A stretch of 64,000 bases of DNA, from assembly GCA_029204225.1 (NCBI GenBank), contig CM055095.1, positions 41,820,684 to 41,884,683 of the forward strand, given 5' to 3'. Made by a program: the position numbers and the translations under genes. This stretch comes from Diphasiastrum complanatum (Eukaryota > Streptophyta > Lycopodiopsida > Lycopodiales > Lycopodiaceae). Below the pieces are notes generated by a model. The model ran no database searches. It was not told the DNA's origin and worked only from the letters and a program-made list of their open reading frames with translations. Below, in pieces: positions 10,501 through 21,784 of this stretch; within the stretch, counting starts at the first letter, position 1; every line of letters starts with the position of its first letter.

Positions 10501-13500
10501 AAAGTTAACAAAATCACAATCTCACAATCTACTAGCTCCTTTTGATGTTTCACTATCTCTATAAGCATCATGAGTGTAAAAATAATTCGTGGTGGAGTGC
10601 TATTTCTTGAAACTAGACTAACCCAAAGTGTGTAGATGCCCAACCTCTGCTTCTGTATTTATTGCAATCTCCAAAATGGTCTTGTACAGCTTGGCCATGA
10701 TTTGTGCGATCATGATAGTGTGATGGCTCAACTGTGATAAGTCCTGATAAAGATGAATCCTCTAACTGATAACTTTATTGCACCTATGCCTAGGCCCTAC
10801 ATGTTACTTTGGACTGCACTTTAACCAATTGTGGAGGTGTCAAGCTGTCCATCATGAAATCCTTGGCCTCTTCAAATGGACTATTTCATCTTCACACCTA
10901 CACATTGATCGATCTACTCTACCTACAAGACAATCACATGCTTGCCATTATTCAAGCTTGATCTTTTACCAATAAACCATTTCTCTTGTTGGAAATTGTG
11001 GTATCGCACTGTAGTCGCCACATGCAACTACTACAAAGTTGCATTTCCGTTCCGGAACGCGATCATGTGAAAGGATTTCAAAAGAGCATTTTCTGTTGCT
11101 TGGTTTCAGATGGTTAACCCCCAATATTTGCTATTCACTTCAATCAGATACTGAAGCAAATGAATATCAGATACTGAAGCAAATCGTTTTTGCAGATATG
11201 TTCATTGCCTATTCATTTCAATTCTATCTGCTTCAATATTTCTGCTATTCATGTGGATTGCAACCAGTGGTGGATCCCTGCCCAATGAGAAAAAAGTTTG
11301 CAAACTTTTTTGCGATCCGGGACAGCGTTTCTGGTCCCAGATCGCTGGCGATCTGGATCGTTTTTGCAGCGGATCACGATCCGCTGCAACTCAGAACTAC
11401 TAAAAGTGCCACCAATAATTGATGGTGCCATATTTCTAGTCCATAAGAAATAGGCATTGATTTGAATAAACTCCAACCAATTTCACTGAAGTTTGAAATT
11501 TTATGTGATCAATCAAGTTGTATCTCCTAGCTGTTGATTCATTAATCACAGATGTTGAGTGCTCCATGGCTTAAGTGGTCACAGTGTTATAAGTTATATA
11601 ACTTAAGAAAATTGAAATTTGAAGCTCTTCGAAATTGTTTTGGAACACAGGCATAGGTTACATGATCAAAGATACTGTGTATTCCTATGTCTTGCACTTA
11701 GTGTTCTTGTGCATTGTTTGCATTGAGTACAACTCATTCATCCTAATGAAGCTCAAGAGGTGCAAACTATATGCATCCAATACTGATATCACCTTGCAAA
11801 GGGAAACAATCAGTTTGCATGCACTCAATCTTATTGATGTCACAATTCAAGCTTGTCAACAGCACAATGGACATCAAGCAACTTGTTCCTCCACGATGTT
11901 GTGATTGTCAAGTTCCATTGTATCAAACATGCAACGCACAGACAATCACACTTTTTTTCCATTACAAACCTTATGTCGGAGTTGTCCATCCTACTCCTAG
12001 GGTGGAACGCATACAGGTTTCTTCGGTGGTTCCAAACTTGCATAGGCAGCTGAAGCGTGCAAGAGTATGAAGCAAAGAATTTTAGTCTACAGAAAACGAT
12101 GTGCTTGGCCTTAATAAAATCATAATACTTTGAATAATCAAAGGCACAGTATCTAAGTCATTGATCTCAAATATGGTCAATGCTTGCACGGTGATGCCAA
12201 AAGTGCAAAACTTTTAGTTCTAAGCAGTATAACTGTCAAAGAATCAGAAGCTACCTAGACATAAGTCCCTAAAATCAATAACCATATCAGAACAGACCTC
12301 ACCTTTTGATACGCTGGTGAAAGTTTCAATTGCTCTTGTAGGCGATTATATACTAGCGTATCTTCTTCCATCCTCCTTTGCTCGACCTCAAGACCATAAA
12401 TCTAGAGCAAAACAAAAACCATGAAACTGGAAAGTTGACTATTGAAGACATAAGTTCATCTGATACAAGCAAAAAAGCAGATAACAGTCATAACAAACAC
12501 TGCGATACCAACCTGCCCACAAAGTCGGTCAAAGGACGACTTGTCTGCCTTACACAAGAGAGACTTTGCAATGGTGAATTTTCGTTGAACCAAGTCAGAC
12601 CTGTTTAGAGAAAAATCTGAAGAATAAGCACTGCAAAGAGCCAGTAACTATGGCAAAGTAAGCAAGGCTGAAACAATGAATCCTACATACTTATGCTGGA
12701 GAGAAGCTTTTGCATCCACTAAGCATGTTGTAAAGCGCCCAACCTGTAGCACAATGAAATGAACTTAAAGAATGCACCTCTTGTATGACAAAACTAGAAC
12801 ATAGGCAAATAAGAAGTTGTTCAACTTAATATTATCCACAGACAGGATTCTCGTTTACGTCAAACACTTCTGTTGCCTTGCAAATTATGTGTTAAGCTCA
12901 CCAATGAACAATGGTTACCTGAGCCAGAGTGAGAGTCTTGTTTATGTTTGAGCGAACTAGATCATCATACTGCTCTTTTAGTTTTCGCTGTATCATACTT
13001 CCTGAAGATGTGAAAGGATATGGGCAGTCACTACTATGAATACCCCCCTTTACTGTCCCGCAGAGACAACCAACCTCCACTGCGTTTGGCGTCTGATTAT
13101 GCTTACAAGAAACTGGAACACTTTTGCAAATTTCCTGCTGTGCCTGCACTTCTTTATCTGTGGTCATCACCACTGCGCCCTTTGCTTTCTGTCGTTTACT
13201 ACGATTCTTTTTTTTCTTCTTCTCCTTCTTTGAAATCAAACCTGATACCTGATCAGAAGCACCTGAAGCGCTTAGCAAACAGTGATGCTCCTCCACTTCG
13301 TCCATTCCTTGTTCGGATCCACTTTCCTCCCAATGAGCTTCTTCGTCATTCACATATTTAGAAAAAAGTTTGTTACAATTACTTTTGGCAGCTGCCCCTT
13401 TCACGCAAGAATTAACAGGCAAACCCATGTAAGGTACTCCTCTTTCTGTTGATTTCTCACCGACTGAATCAACTGTAAGTGCTGTCAATGCAGACGCTAT

Positions 13501-15018
13501 ATCTGCAGTGCCTCCACTGGAGTAAGACTTGCTCTTGGAAACTGCCTCTAACGACCGTATCTGCAGAGAACCTAAACCTTCCAAAGCAGTGAAGGTCAAC
13601 GCAGAGCTCGAAGTTGTGGGCTGCTGCACAGTCACATTTCTGCAAAATTCCTTTCCATAGTCCCCAAGAGTACAAATATGTACACTGCTGCTGGTCTTTA
13701 TATTACAGCCAGTAGATTCACTGGTTTCAGCCATGTGGATGCTTGCTCTAGGAAGCTTCAAATCCAAGGGCTTCGAATATCCACATAAAGTCGTACCGTG
13801 TGGAGTTGAGAGTAGAGAACTGGCATTGCAGATTTCTCCTTCTGCAACATGGTGAATGGGACCAACATCTCCCACAAAAGGCTGGGAAATGGCTGAGATT
13901 AAAGCTAGAGGATTGTTAGCGTTAATTTTTCCATCCTGACAAGTATGCAACTCTGTCGATAAGCGTGCATTTGTTTTTTGGTCTTCGATCAGCTGCTTTG
14001 CAGCCTTACCTGTCAGGTCGACGGCTAATCCAGCTGTTCCAACCAAGCAAACACCGTTCTGAGGGTTTTTGTCCGATGCCTGCAATGTAACAGATTCAAA
14101 TGTGCTTCCAATTCCACCAGTTCCGTCCTTTCTAGACATACTTTCCACGCTTTGGACTTCATCACGCTCAATCCGTGAAGTAGCAGCAGCAGCAGCAGTA
14201 AACCTAGCCAGATTCTCAAGACTCGTGTTCGTCTCCAACTTAAGGCGCACACCGGTAGGGCGTTGGAGTTGACCAGTGTTCCCATCTGCAGCCTGGGATG
14301 GTGACAACAAAATCTCCAAGACAAGTCTTCTCTGAGGTTGCTTTTTTGAACCCGTGCTGTCTATGATGCCTCTGTTCAAAGAAACATCTAGTGTAGGCTC
14401 CAAGGATGAAATGCCAAAGGACAAAGGCGAAGGAGGTAAAATAGGAGAAATTGACCCTGTCGATGTCATAGAAGCAAGCTTATTATCTACTTTAAAATTA
14501 TTTGCAAAATCAGTGGGTGAGGCTGTTGCACTGCTAGAAATAGTGTAGCCTGATGTGGCCGACGATGCGGATCTGGCGACGGCAGACTCCAACTTTGTTT
14601 GTAAATCCCTTAACTTGCTCCATTCCACATTCTCAAGTAAGTTTCTGTTGATGGATGTCTCTTTGGGGCTCCGTGGCTTCCCATGTCTAAGACCTGATTT
14701 GCCGCAAGCAGATTCAAAGAAAGGTTGAAGTAGATCCCAAAGGTTTCCATTGCTTCTGCTGTGACGTTCGCTTTCTGATACGAAATCGGTTCCTTCAGAA
14801 ACCTGAAACTTACGATTTCTGACGTTACCACACATGCAACAGTGTTGTTCACGCGGTTGATGATGATGATACGAAGCCTGCGCCTTCACAGACCCTGGCA
14901 TCTGACTCTGCTTGCGCACGTTTCCACGTGAATCCAAGGTATAAACTACTAAAGCAAGAAACAAAGCTGCTAACAGCAATACCGCCATCACTACAATAAG
15001 CACCAGCATCATCACCAT
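4528..15018 (-). CDS. Membrane-anchored plant protein of unknown function (6 exons, 837 aa)
   Basis: Exons on the minus strand are 15018-12919, 12743-12691, 12600-12513, 12401-12303, 4908-4778 and 4570-4528. All junctions are GT-AG, phases agree, and the frame ends in TGA, giving 837 residues. Residues 1-28 are a hydrophobic, signal-anchor-like segment. A CCMC cluster follows at about residue 60, then a long Ser/Thr-rich low-complexity region, a Lys/Arg-rich patch (KKEKKKKKNRSKRQ), a small Cys cluster, and a conserved helical C-terminus of about 170 residues spread over exons 1-6 (IQRKLKEQYDDLV, DRLCGQIYGLEVEQ, QLKLSPAYQKMLEYG, FEELLAQEKKDSFW). From memory, this C-terminal block typifies a family of uncharacterised plant transmembrane proteins of about 800-850 residues. 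No enzymatic motif is seen. The start is the first Met; Met-3 or Met-4 are alternatives. Confidence 0.88.
5150..5398 (-). pseudogene. Possible F-box/LRR-like fragment
   Basis: An 82-codon minus-strand ORF inside the intron reads like leucine-rich repeats of plant F-box/FBD proteins: LKSIVVKQCHFVLGIQI, then SSVKYLKVVSCNSF. The latter is duplicated in frame by a 60-bp tandem duplication. There is no F-box and no continuation in either flank. If real it is a small captured remnant; chance resemblance is possible. Confidence 0.25.
5177..5291. repeat. 60-bp tandem duplication, 2 units
   Basis: The unit from GCAGCTTGATAAAAG to GCTTACAACTTTA occurs at 5177-5231 and 5237-5291, period 60. The copies are virtually identical over about 55 bp, so the duplication is recent. 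Confidence 0.93.
6571..6668. repeat. 49-bp tandem duplication, 2 units
   Basis: CTATGACTACATATGG through GGTCGGCTTCCAGGG is repeated at 6571 and 6620 with about three mismatches. It lies in a moderately GC-rich stretch (6570-7090) whose plus-strand ORF includes an AT-hook-like KGRGRPRGS. I cannot assign that ORF to a family. Confidence 0.88.
8742..9018. repeat. CpG-rich palindromic satellite split by A/T tracts
   Basis: Two blocks (8742-8838 and 8950-9018) are built from GGACGCGTCCGGACG-like units, with CGGACGCGTCCG a perfect palindrome. They flank about 100 bp of poly-T/poly-A. The blocks are roughly inverted relative to each other, so the whole could fold into a long hairpin. It is isolated in AT-rich intron DNA and resembles a foldback or MITE core. 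No ORF is supported. Confidence 0.7.
9421..9600 (+). pseudogene. Gypsy-type reverse transcriptase remnant
   Basis: Plus-strand frames contain VKSMIDYYLDKG, then IIVVKKDGYWHIVGA, then NKMIVNTDVL. These correspond to the start of Ty3/Gypsy RT (E.QV.E.L..G, SP.VLVKKKDGSWR.C.DYR.LN). Stops and frame changes separate the pieces and no other pol domain adjoins. It is an ancient fragment in the antisense orientation within intron 4. Confidence 0.5.
10337..10366. repeat. Hairpin GGTTGCAGC...GCTGCAACC
   Basis: Thirteen-base arms with one mismatch around a 4-nt loop (CGCA). The arm sequence GTTGCAGC recurs in the hairpin at 11364-11389 and at the left end of the TIR candidate at 1702. Confidence 0.7.
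10390..10750 (-). pseudogene. LINE (L1-type) reverse transcriptase remnant
   Basis: Minus-strand frames read HTIMIAQIMAKLYKTILE, then after a frame change SRNSTPPRIIFTLMMLIEI, LVDCEIVILLTFDKGFDSIP and RHILIRRMWEL. This is the order seen in non-LTR RT (NYR.I.....LAKLY..IL, FR.G.ST.DHIFTL..LIE, .CCFVDF.KAFDSIPR..L). The catalytic YADD block is not present. The fragment has the same sense as the host intron and carries several disabling changes. Confidence 0.65.
11288..11395. repeat. Palindrome-rich tract
   Basis: Contains TTGCAGCGGAT-CACG-ATCCGCTGCAA (11364-11389, perfect 11-bp arms) and AGATCGC-TG-GCGATCT (11339-11354, perfect 7-bp arms). It looks like the terminus or core of a small non-autonomous DNA element related to the hairpin at 10337. 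Confidence 0.6.
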
Positions 15019-16799
15019 GACGCCAGCCGGATAACTAACTGATTTTTGAAAAAAGCACCAAATTAAGATTCTATCAGCCTATTAAACCAGAGGTTTAACA
15101 TTTAACGCCGCTGCATTTCACGCTTTGCAAATCCAATATCCACAACTCAAGACTAGGGTTAGCAAGAACTTCGTTGCTCCTGGAAGAAAATCTGTCCATT
15201 AATCCGTCTTTTTCTTACACTAAGATCCGCAAGCATGAGTTCCCATTTAGGAACTGCAAACAACTACGATAATGATACTGTTGAGTACAAATCCATGTTC
15301 ATAAACAAAATAATAAGATCCATCTCCAGAGATTTCCATAAGCACGCAATCCCGTGAAGCAGGTGAAGGATCCCTATCGCATCTAGTTGATGCTCGTGAT
15401 ACATGTACAAGGAAACATATTACCGGAAATGACGAAAAGATATTCTTCGAAACTTGGAATTCTCGGCAGGAAAGTCTTGAAAGATCACGAACCTGTCCCC
15501 TCCCTCATTCTCATATGTTATCGCGTCGATTCAAGCATGGTGTTCCATGGCAGAAAACAAGAAACAGCATCTATCAATCGATCGAGGAGGCATGGTGTTT
15601 ATCGATCTCCACGCAATGGCAGAAGAGTAAAAAGCGAGAGAGAGGAAGAAGAGCGAGATCGAAGGAAGAAAGCAGAGAGCGAGAGCGAGAGAGAGAGAGA
15701 GAGAGACAGGACAGAAGAGAAAGCAAAGATAAATAAAAGCGGCCAATCCAAGGGTGTCATCGATGCCCACAGGCAAGAGACTACTTCAAGCCCCCCTCAC
15801 CGTTGGATATTAATTGACCGTTAAGATTAATCTTCAATGCCAGATTATGAGACGTGGCAAAAATCCAAGCGATCAAGTGTGCTAGTAAGCCACCTTGGGG
15901 CCACGACTCAGTCTCGAGACCCATCTGAGGTATGGGGTAGGTGCCTCGTAGCTGAGGAGGAGTTTGGGCCTCGTGCCTGCTCAACCACTCGTTTTATAGA
16001 GCTTCATGTGGGTAGGGACTAGGTGACTGCGTGGTCGTGTGGTGTTAGAGAGGCCCTCCAAATCCTTTCAAACAAAGAAAGGCAAAAATTTAGCAAAATT
16101 GTCTCTTCTCAAAGGCACACTTGACCCTAACCGTTATGGTTTACTTTGAAAGGTAAATTCCATATAAAAAAAATTTAGCGGTTTACATTTAAACTAGCGA
16201 TGTGAGCCTGCAAGTGTGTGGGCGGGCTTGCGTTTTGGGCGGGCAGGGCAAGGTTTTGGGCGGGTAGGCAAAGGAGAAAGTTAAAAATTTGAAAAATGAG
16301 GAGTTTTTTTTTTTGGCCAGGGTAAGGTTGTCCTGCCCGTTGGGCAACACGATCGTTGTCCGAAACAAAAACATGAAGGATACCTTGTGAATATAATGCC
16401 CATTTTTAAACGGATTAAAAAGCGAAAAAATATATGCACTTTTTTTCAAACGCGGATCCTGCACTTTTCTGCTGCTGGACAGTGTCCATACGACTGCCAC
16501 ATGGCACGTTCATAGTGGTCGGTCAAAGTCAAACTGTCTATTATGCTTCGTAATGTACATGTGAACAAATTTAAGATACCCATTACACAATGGAAGGCGC
16601 CCGAGCACAAGCCATTCTGCCCGGTTCGGCTTTCCAAAATTTATTAGGCTCAGCCCCTCAGGGCCTCGCCATAAAAAATTCTCAAAATCCTTACCAGGAA
16701 CAATGGCCTGTGCCCGACCCCTTCCATAGTACATAATGGTTGTTTGGAGGTATATTGAAAGGATACAATGATAAGTTAGTCCCTTTGTAGAGTATGCCA
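15019..16799. other. 5' flank of the membrane-protein gene; (GA)n tract
   Basis: The minus-strand promoter and 5' UTR should lie here. A GA-rich tract at about 15655-15715 is the only distinct feature and could be a plant GAGA-type promoter element. No convincing TATA box or gene was found. Short ORFs across the GA tract are low-complexity artefacts. Confidence 0.5.
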
Positions 16800-17353
16800 A
16801 AATTCCTAGTAGTTGAGATTTACCTTAGGACATCAAGTCTAGTTATAGTCAAATAAATTAAGGAGCGTATAAGCCTTCTATAGAGAGTGATGTCCTCAAA
16901 GGATGCTTCACAACAACTTATAGATGCTTTTGAATTTTGCTCCATTAGAGTCTCAATGCCTTTACAATTCTTCATTCCAAATCTATCTAGGATGGATTTA
17001 GCATATTTATATTAACATATGAAGCTAAAATCCAATCCTCTTATGACTTCTATTGCTAGAATGAAGTGCAATAGGCCAAGATTAACCATCCTAAACTCTT
17101 TAGATAGAGCAATCTTAACATCTCTTATTCCATCTAGATCATTTCCACTATTTTTTATCATCATACAATACAAGTACAATGATCTTTCCATCATGAAATT
17201 TTATATACAATGACGAATCATATGAACTCAATACAAAATTGATGGAATTAAGAAAAGAGTTTAGCCTAGAATACCATGCTCTAGGTGCTTGCTTGAGTCC
17301 ATAAAGACTCTTTTTCCAAAAACAAACTTTTCCTTCAAGCTCCAAGTTTGATG
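16800..17353 (-). pseudogene. Copia reverse transcriptase remnant
   Basis: Going down the minus strand: GKVCFWKKSLYGLKQAPRAW at about 17320, a VLYDD block, a KEFRMVNLGLLHFILAIEV block near 17080, and YAKSILDRFGMKNCKGIET near 16960. This is the standard Ty1/Copia RT order (KSLYGLKQ.PR.W, YVDD, MKDLG.L.YFLG.E, Y...IL.RF.M..CK). In-frame stops and shifts make it non-functional. It is cut sharply by an LTR at 17354. Confidence 0.85.
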
Positions 17354-18185
17354 TGTGCAAAAAGTACAAAAAGGCCCAAGAGTGAATCCTAATCTGATCC
17401 TCGAGAGGGATTGGTTGTCAGATTACTTGATCTATCAATCTACTTAAGATTAAGATCAATCTAGATCAATTCTAGACACAAAATTCTAACAAGAACAATC
17501 ATTAATTGAAGGTAGGTGTACTTTCTGGTTTTCCACGTGTGAAACCATGTCTGAGTACAAACTCCAACTTGAAAATCAAGTACACATTGATAGAACCTCA
17601 AAACAATCAAAACAAATGTAGACAAATGGAGAGAATCACTCAAAATTGCTTCCAAAGCCAAGATTGGTGTCTCACATTGATTATGGCCAAATGTGGCTCT
17701 ATATATACAATAAGTGGGAGCTCATGGTACTAATCATCCCTCTGATCCCACATGTGTGAAGGTGCTTTGTCATATGATAATTCATCATGCAAAACTGACA
17801 CTTGGACAAAACCTTCTATTTTGAGCACTTTTGGTCCATTTTCCTTCTATATGGAGATCTACTTGGAAATCTTCTCGAAGTCAAAATTTGCCTACTTCAG
17901 CTTATTCCACACATGTGAGTTGTCCTCTACACATGTGATATGACACCTAACCAAAGGATGTGGCTCATTCAATCAATAGATTGATGCCATGTGTCATATG
18001 TCTAGAAAACTAGTTTTTGGCCTTTTTAGCCACTAGAACTTGAATTAAATCATATGTACAACCTATATGATTATGGTACATGACAAGTACACTATTTTCA
18101 CATGTGGGAACAGGCTCCACACATGTTTGTTTATCTATATACAGGATTTTTGGCCTCTACCAAGCTTATTTTTGCATTTTTCACA
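17354..18185 (-). mobile_element. Copia LTR (family I), 3' LTR of a truncated minus element
   Basis: It starts TGTGCAAAAAGTAC and ends TTTTTGCATTTTTCACA on the plus strand and is homologous along its length to the LTR at 39647-40443. Just beyond 18185, minus-strand TTTTTGAGGAGGAG is a good polypurine tract, so this is the 3' LTR of a minus-strand element whose body is lost above about 18200. It interrupts a different Copia RT. Confidence 0.85.
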
Positions 18186-18199
18186 CTCCTCCTCAAAAA

Positions 18200-19231
18200 T
18201 CTAGCTTGGTAAATCTAGCTTGATGGAAAACATGATGATCTTGAACTTGACTCCATGGGCTGAATTGGTCTTTGCTGGTTTAAAAGGTGTGAAGATCAGC
18301 TAATGAGCTTGATGTTGATCTGAAATCACCATATCTATGATAGTGCTTCTTTGATGTTGACATCTTTGATGAGCTTGAGAGCTTTGCACCATCTTAGCAC
18401 CTCCAAAATTAATTCCTTCCAATTTTCATGTAGATGCTTGACCTTGAGGCTTGCTTCTTCTTCATGTGCATGCTCCTTCATGAGAAAATAAAGACTTCTT
18501 GATTTATTATGATCACAAAGATCTAACATCATGTTACATATCTAATAGTAAACTACAAGATGATGTATTTTCAGACTTCAGATTCATTTTCAATGGTAAA
18601 CTCGTAAGTAACTGTAAACACTCGATCTTTTATGAATAGTTTCAATCAAAACTTTCTAATACAATCTCTATACTAATTGTAACTAACTGTGTATTAGTTT
18701 TATGCAGGTACATAAATGACATGAGCCCGAGATCAAATGCAGACATTTTGGCGAAATGATCCAACTTATGGATGTTGGAGAGAGAGAGGGGAAGAATAAA
18801 TGACGAAGACGAACAAGAAACGAACTCGAACAAGAAATGAACGAGAAACGAACTCGAACAGAAAATGTTCGTGCGCAGCGGAATGAACTATACATCTCTC
18901 CGTAAGCGTGATTATGCCTATCAAAATGACAGAGCTTTAGTGATAGAAATCACGATCATTCTAGATTACATAGCCAAACATTAGTAGATGAAGCACCAGA
19001 AGAATAATTTGTTGCGAATAGCAAGACAAATTATATGTCGCAAATGATTCGCAAAGAGCTAGACTGTGCTCAACTGATAATTAGTCACGAATGATTCGCA
19101 AAAGACAAGACAAAATGTTAATCGTCTATTACCAGTAAGAACAACTAGAAAGGTCAAACAGAATGAAAGATAAGCATATCAATATTAACATGGATCTGAA
19201 TGTAGAACAATGAACTATATCAAATTAAGTA
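18200..19231. other. No supported gene
   Basis: Short ORFs only. The first 150 bp may be the pre-PPT internal region of the truncated Copia (family I). Around 18790-18870 there is a short GAACGAACTCGAACAAGAAA repeat of about 25 bp. Nothing else is recognised. Confidence 0.5.
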
Positions 19232-19331
19232 TATCATGTGAGAGATTTCTTAGTCTAGTTTAGTCATATTTTGGTAAATTGTCAATAAGAGGCCAAAACT
19301 CATTTTAGACTTAGAGATAAACTTTTTAAAG

Positions 19332-20357
19332 TTATATTAGTATAAAATACAAGTGAAAGAATGTAAAGAACACCATCAAGTCTTGCTTTCCTATTAGTAG
19401 AGAGACAAATAGGAATTGTACCAATACCACACACTCACCACCATTGGCCATGTGAATTGCTTTCTTGGCTCCATCATAAGTGACCAAAGAAGTAAAGAAC
19501 TCCTTGTGACTAGTCATGTGTGAACTAGCTCCACTATCAATCCACCATGAATCTTTGTCACCTTCACTTGATATTAGACTTGAAGAACACATTAAAATAG
19601 AATCAACACCACCTAGATCCTCATCATTAGTAGTAAAGTTGATTTGCTTGCTACCTTCATCTCTTTGCTTCTTCAAACATTCATTTGCAAAATGCCCTTT
19701 GATTCCACAATAAAAGCATTTCAACTTAGACTTGTCTTTCTTTTTGCCAAAAGAGGAAGTCTCATCTTGATCTTGCCCTTTAGACCACTTGTGTTTGCCT
19801 TTGCCCTTGAACTTGCCTTTGATGAACATAGCCTTCTCTTCATAATGAGATGTTGATGTAGATCCACCTCCTCTTAATTGAAGCCTATACTCCTCATTCA
19901 AATCCACAATATTTGGCAAAGTCTTTTGAATAGCAAAACTTTGAACAAGATTAGCATGATCATCCAACAAGCCATTAAGTATAACTTGAACAAGTTCTAC
20001 CTCCTTAATGCTTTCATCAATACATGCTAACTCATCATTGAATGCTTTAACCCTCAAAACAAAAGCATGAGTACCCTCTTCCTTCTTTTCCAAATTTTGA
20101 AAAATTTGCCTCCTAAGAGTAAGCACTCTTGATGTAGACTTGGATTCATAATGCTTCTTCAAAGCTTTCCAAGCCTCCAAAGATGATGTGCACTTACCAA
20201 CTTCCTTAAGAAGCTCATTGGTAACATTCATCTTGATCATGTGTAGAGCTTTCTTTGCTCTCTTGTCATACCTAACTTGATCTTGAGGTGCTTGAGGTCT
20301 CTCCTCCACACCTGGAACAATCTCCATCAACTCATTCATCTCCAATGAGGACTCCAT
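19332..20357 (-). CDS. Copia Gag with zinc knuckle and protease start (inverted segment)
   Basis: Reading 341 codons on the minus strand: a UBN2-type Gag (ALKKHYESKSTSRVLTLRRQ, LRVKAFNDELACIDESI, VQVILNGL), a perfect CCHC knuckle (CFYCGIKGHFANEC) at about residues 217-230, and the aspartic protease start WWIDSGASSHMT near residue 275. A frameshift just after MANGGE moves the continuation (GIGTIPICLST, LDGVLY) to another frame, and the piece ends at the inversion breakpoint. Known role of the family: capsid assembly, RNA packaging and polyprotein cleavage. No longer coding for a full polyprotein. Confidence 0.9.
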   Translation of the reverse strand: MESSLEMNELMEIVPGVEERPQAPQDQVRYDKRAKKALHMIKMNVTNELLKEVGKCTSSLEAWKALKKHYESKSTSRVLTLRRQIFQNLEKKEEGTHAFVLRVKAFNDELACIDESIKEVELVQVILNGLLDDHANLVQSFAIQKTLPNIVDLNEEYRLQLRGGGSTSTSHYEEKAMFIKGKFKGKGKHKWSKGQDQDETSSFGKKKDKSKLKCFYCGIKGHFANECLKKQRDEGSKQINFTTNDEDLGGVDSILMCSSSLISSEGDKDSWWIDSGASSHMTSHKEFFTSLVTYDGAKKAIHMANGGECVVLVQFLFVSLLIGKQDLMVFFTFFHLYFILI

Positions 20358-21036
20358 CCTCAGGTTTCAAGTAGAATAGTTGATTGAGGTAAGCCTATCA
20401 TTGCTCTCCAACATAAAGCCTCCACTTGTAGCCATGTTGAAGTGTTCTGATCTTCTTCTTTCAACCTGATCCAATGCATGACACACTCTCTTGAATGTCA
20501 ACAAATGAACTCAAGAAGAAATTCACAAAGATATGGAACCTCTCAAATCTCTTCTAGCACTCTAACTAGAAAATCAACACATAGAATAGTGAAATCTTGA
20601 TCAACCTATGATCTATCATCAATATAATGATTCTTGCCACTTCCTAAGATTAAAATACACTCAAATGAAGTTCAGTAACCTCACAAACTAGAGAACCAAT
20701 CAAAATTAGGGTTTTGACAAAATCACAAAAAATTGAATATCTCAAATTCTACATGCAATTTCTAGAAACTTGATATATCTTCTTGTAGATTCCAATGAGC
20801 CTTCCTAATGCACCAGAAATCATCTAAATCTAGTAAGCCAAGTGTGAAATCAAAATTGATCAAGTATATAACCCTATATTGAGTTTTGACCTACAAAAGA
20901 TTAATTCTACACATGCAAAAATGCTGATTTTTGAGTAGAGATCAATCTAGCATGCTCTAGAATTGGTAACTCCTCCAAATCCTTGCTAAATATGGCTGAT
21001 ACTTTCATAACCTAAAACAAAATAGATCTAATACCA

Positions 21037-21364
21037 TGTGAAGGATCTCAGATCATTCAAGATCCAATCCATGTCCCTGATCTTTGGTTACAATAAGGAA
21101 CAAACCAACAATCCTGCCAATGTAGAAAAAACAACATCTACATACAAAATGAGATGCAAACTCTAAGAGATACTGATCAAACATGAACCAAAACATAAAA
21201 TATACTTGTGTCCGTACAATTACAGTACCCTACTATATTTCACACATGTGGAACCGAAAATAGCAATAAATGATCATTCTACACATAGAATTGCAAGATA
21301 ACACCAAGATAGTGCAGCAATAAGTAGTAAAACCCAAAGAGAACCATGTATAATGATGAAATGA
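21037..21364 (-). repeat. Inverted 3' portion of the family III LTR plus PBS
   Basis: The reverse complement matches the last ~328 bp of the LTR at 23576-24205, ending in TTCACA. Adjacent minus-strand TGGTATTAGATCTA (21036 downward) is the primer-binding site, similar to the TGGTATCAGAGC complement of initiator Met-tRNA. The homology stops at about 21364, marking the second inversion breakpoint. Confidence 0.85.
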
Positions 21365-21784
21365 TACTAGATCTAGATCAAGATCTAATATGCTTCTTGG
21401 AGATGTTCATCTTTGTGCTAACTTGGCTAGTCTTGAGGATAATGATGGTGTTTCAATGGTTCTTCATGGCAAGTGCAAGCATGCAAAAGGTAAGGAAAGA
21501 GCTAACTTCATCAATGGAGGTGGTGAAGGTTCTTCCTTGGAAAAGATTGTTGTTAATGATTTCTTTGATCATACGAAAAAAGATGTTGTAGGTGCATTCA
21601 TGAAGGAGGTGGTTCTTCTACATTATTTTGTTATGATTCCAAGAAAGTCATTTTTGCAGCAAGTGGAGTCACATGTCTTCATAAAGAGAGTAGATCAAAT
21701 GGTTCTATCAAGAGACTTGGTGAGGGAGATAGTCACAAGTCAAGAAGAAGAGAAGTATGTGAAGAGTTCAAAGTAGGATGTACT

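Larger units (their letters stand above)
4909..12302 (-). other. Intron 4 of the membrane-protein gene, ~7.4 kb
   Basis: The donor GTGAGG follows the codons ending AYQK and the acceptor is TGTAG before MLEYG. The intron interrupts the most conserved part of the protein. It holds a LINE RT remnant (minus, same sense as the gene), a Gypsy RT remnant (plus), a CpG-rich palindromic satellite, hairpin-rich tracts, two short tandem duplications and stretches (about 5300-6570, 7100-8700, 11400-12300) in which I recognise nothing. Confidence 0.85.

Noticed and set aside
13020-14548. Plus-strand ORFs opposite exon 1 of the membrane-protein gene
   Set aside because: Shadows of the 700-codon minus-strand exon.
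15387-15824. 145-codon Arg/Glu/Lys-rich ORF upstream of the membrane-protein gene
   Set aside because: Its charged core is a translated GA repeat; no conserved domain and on the strand opposite to the gene.
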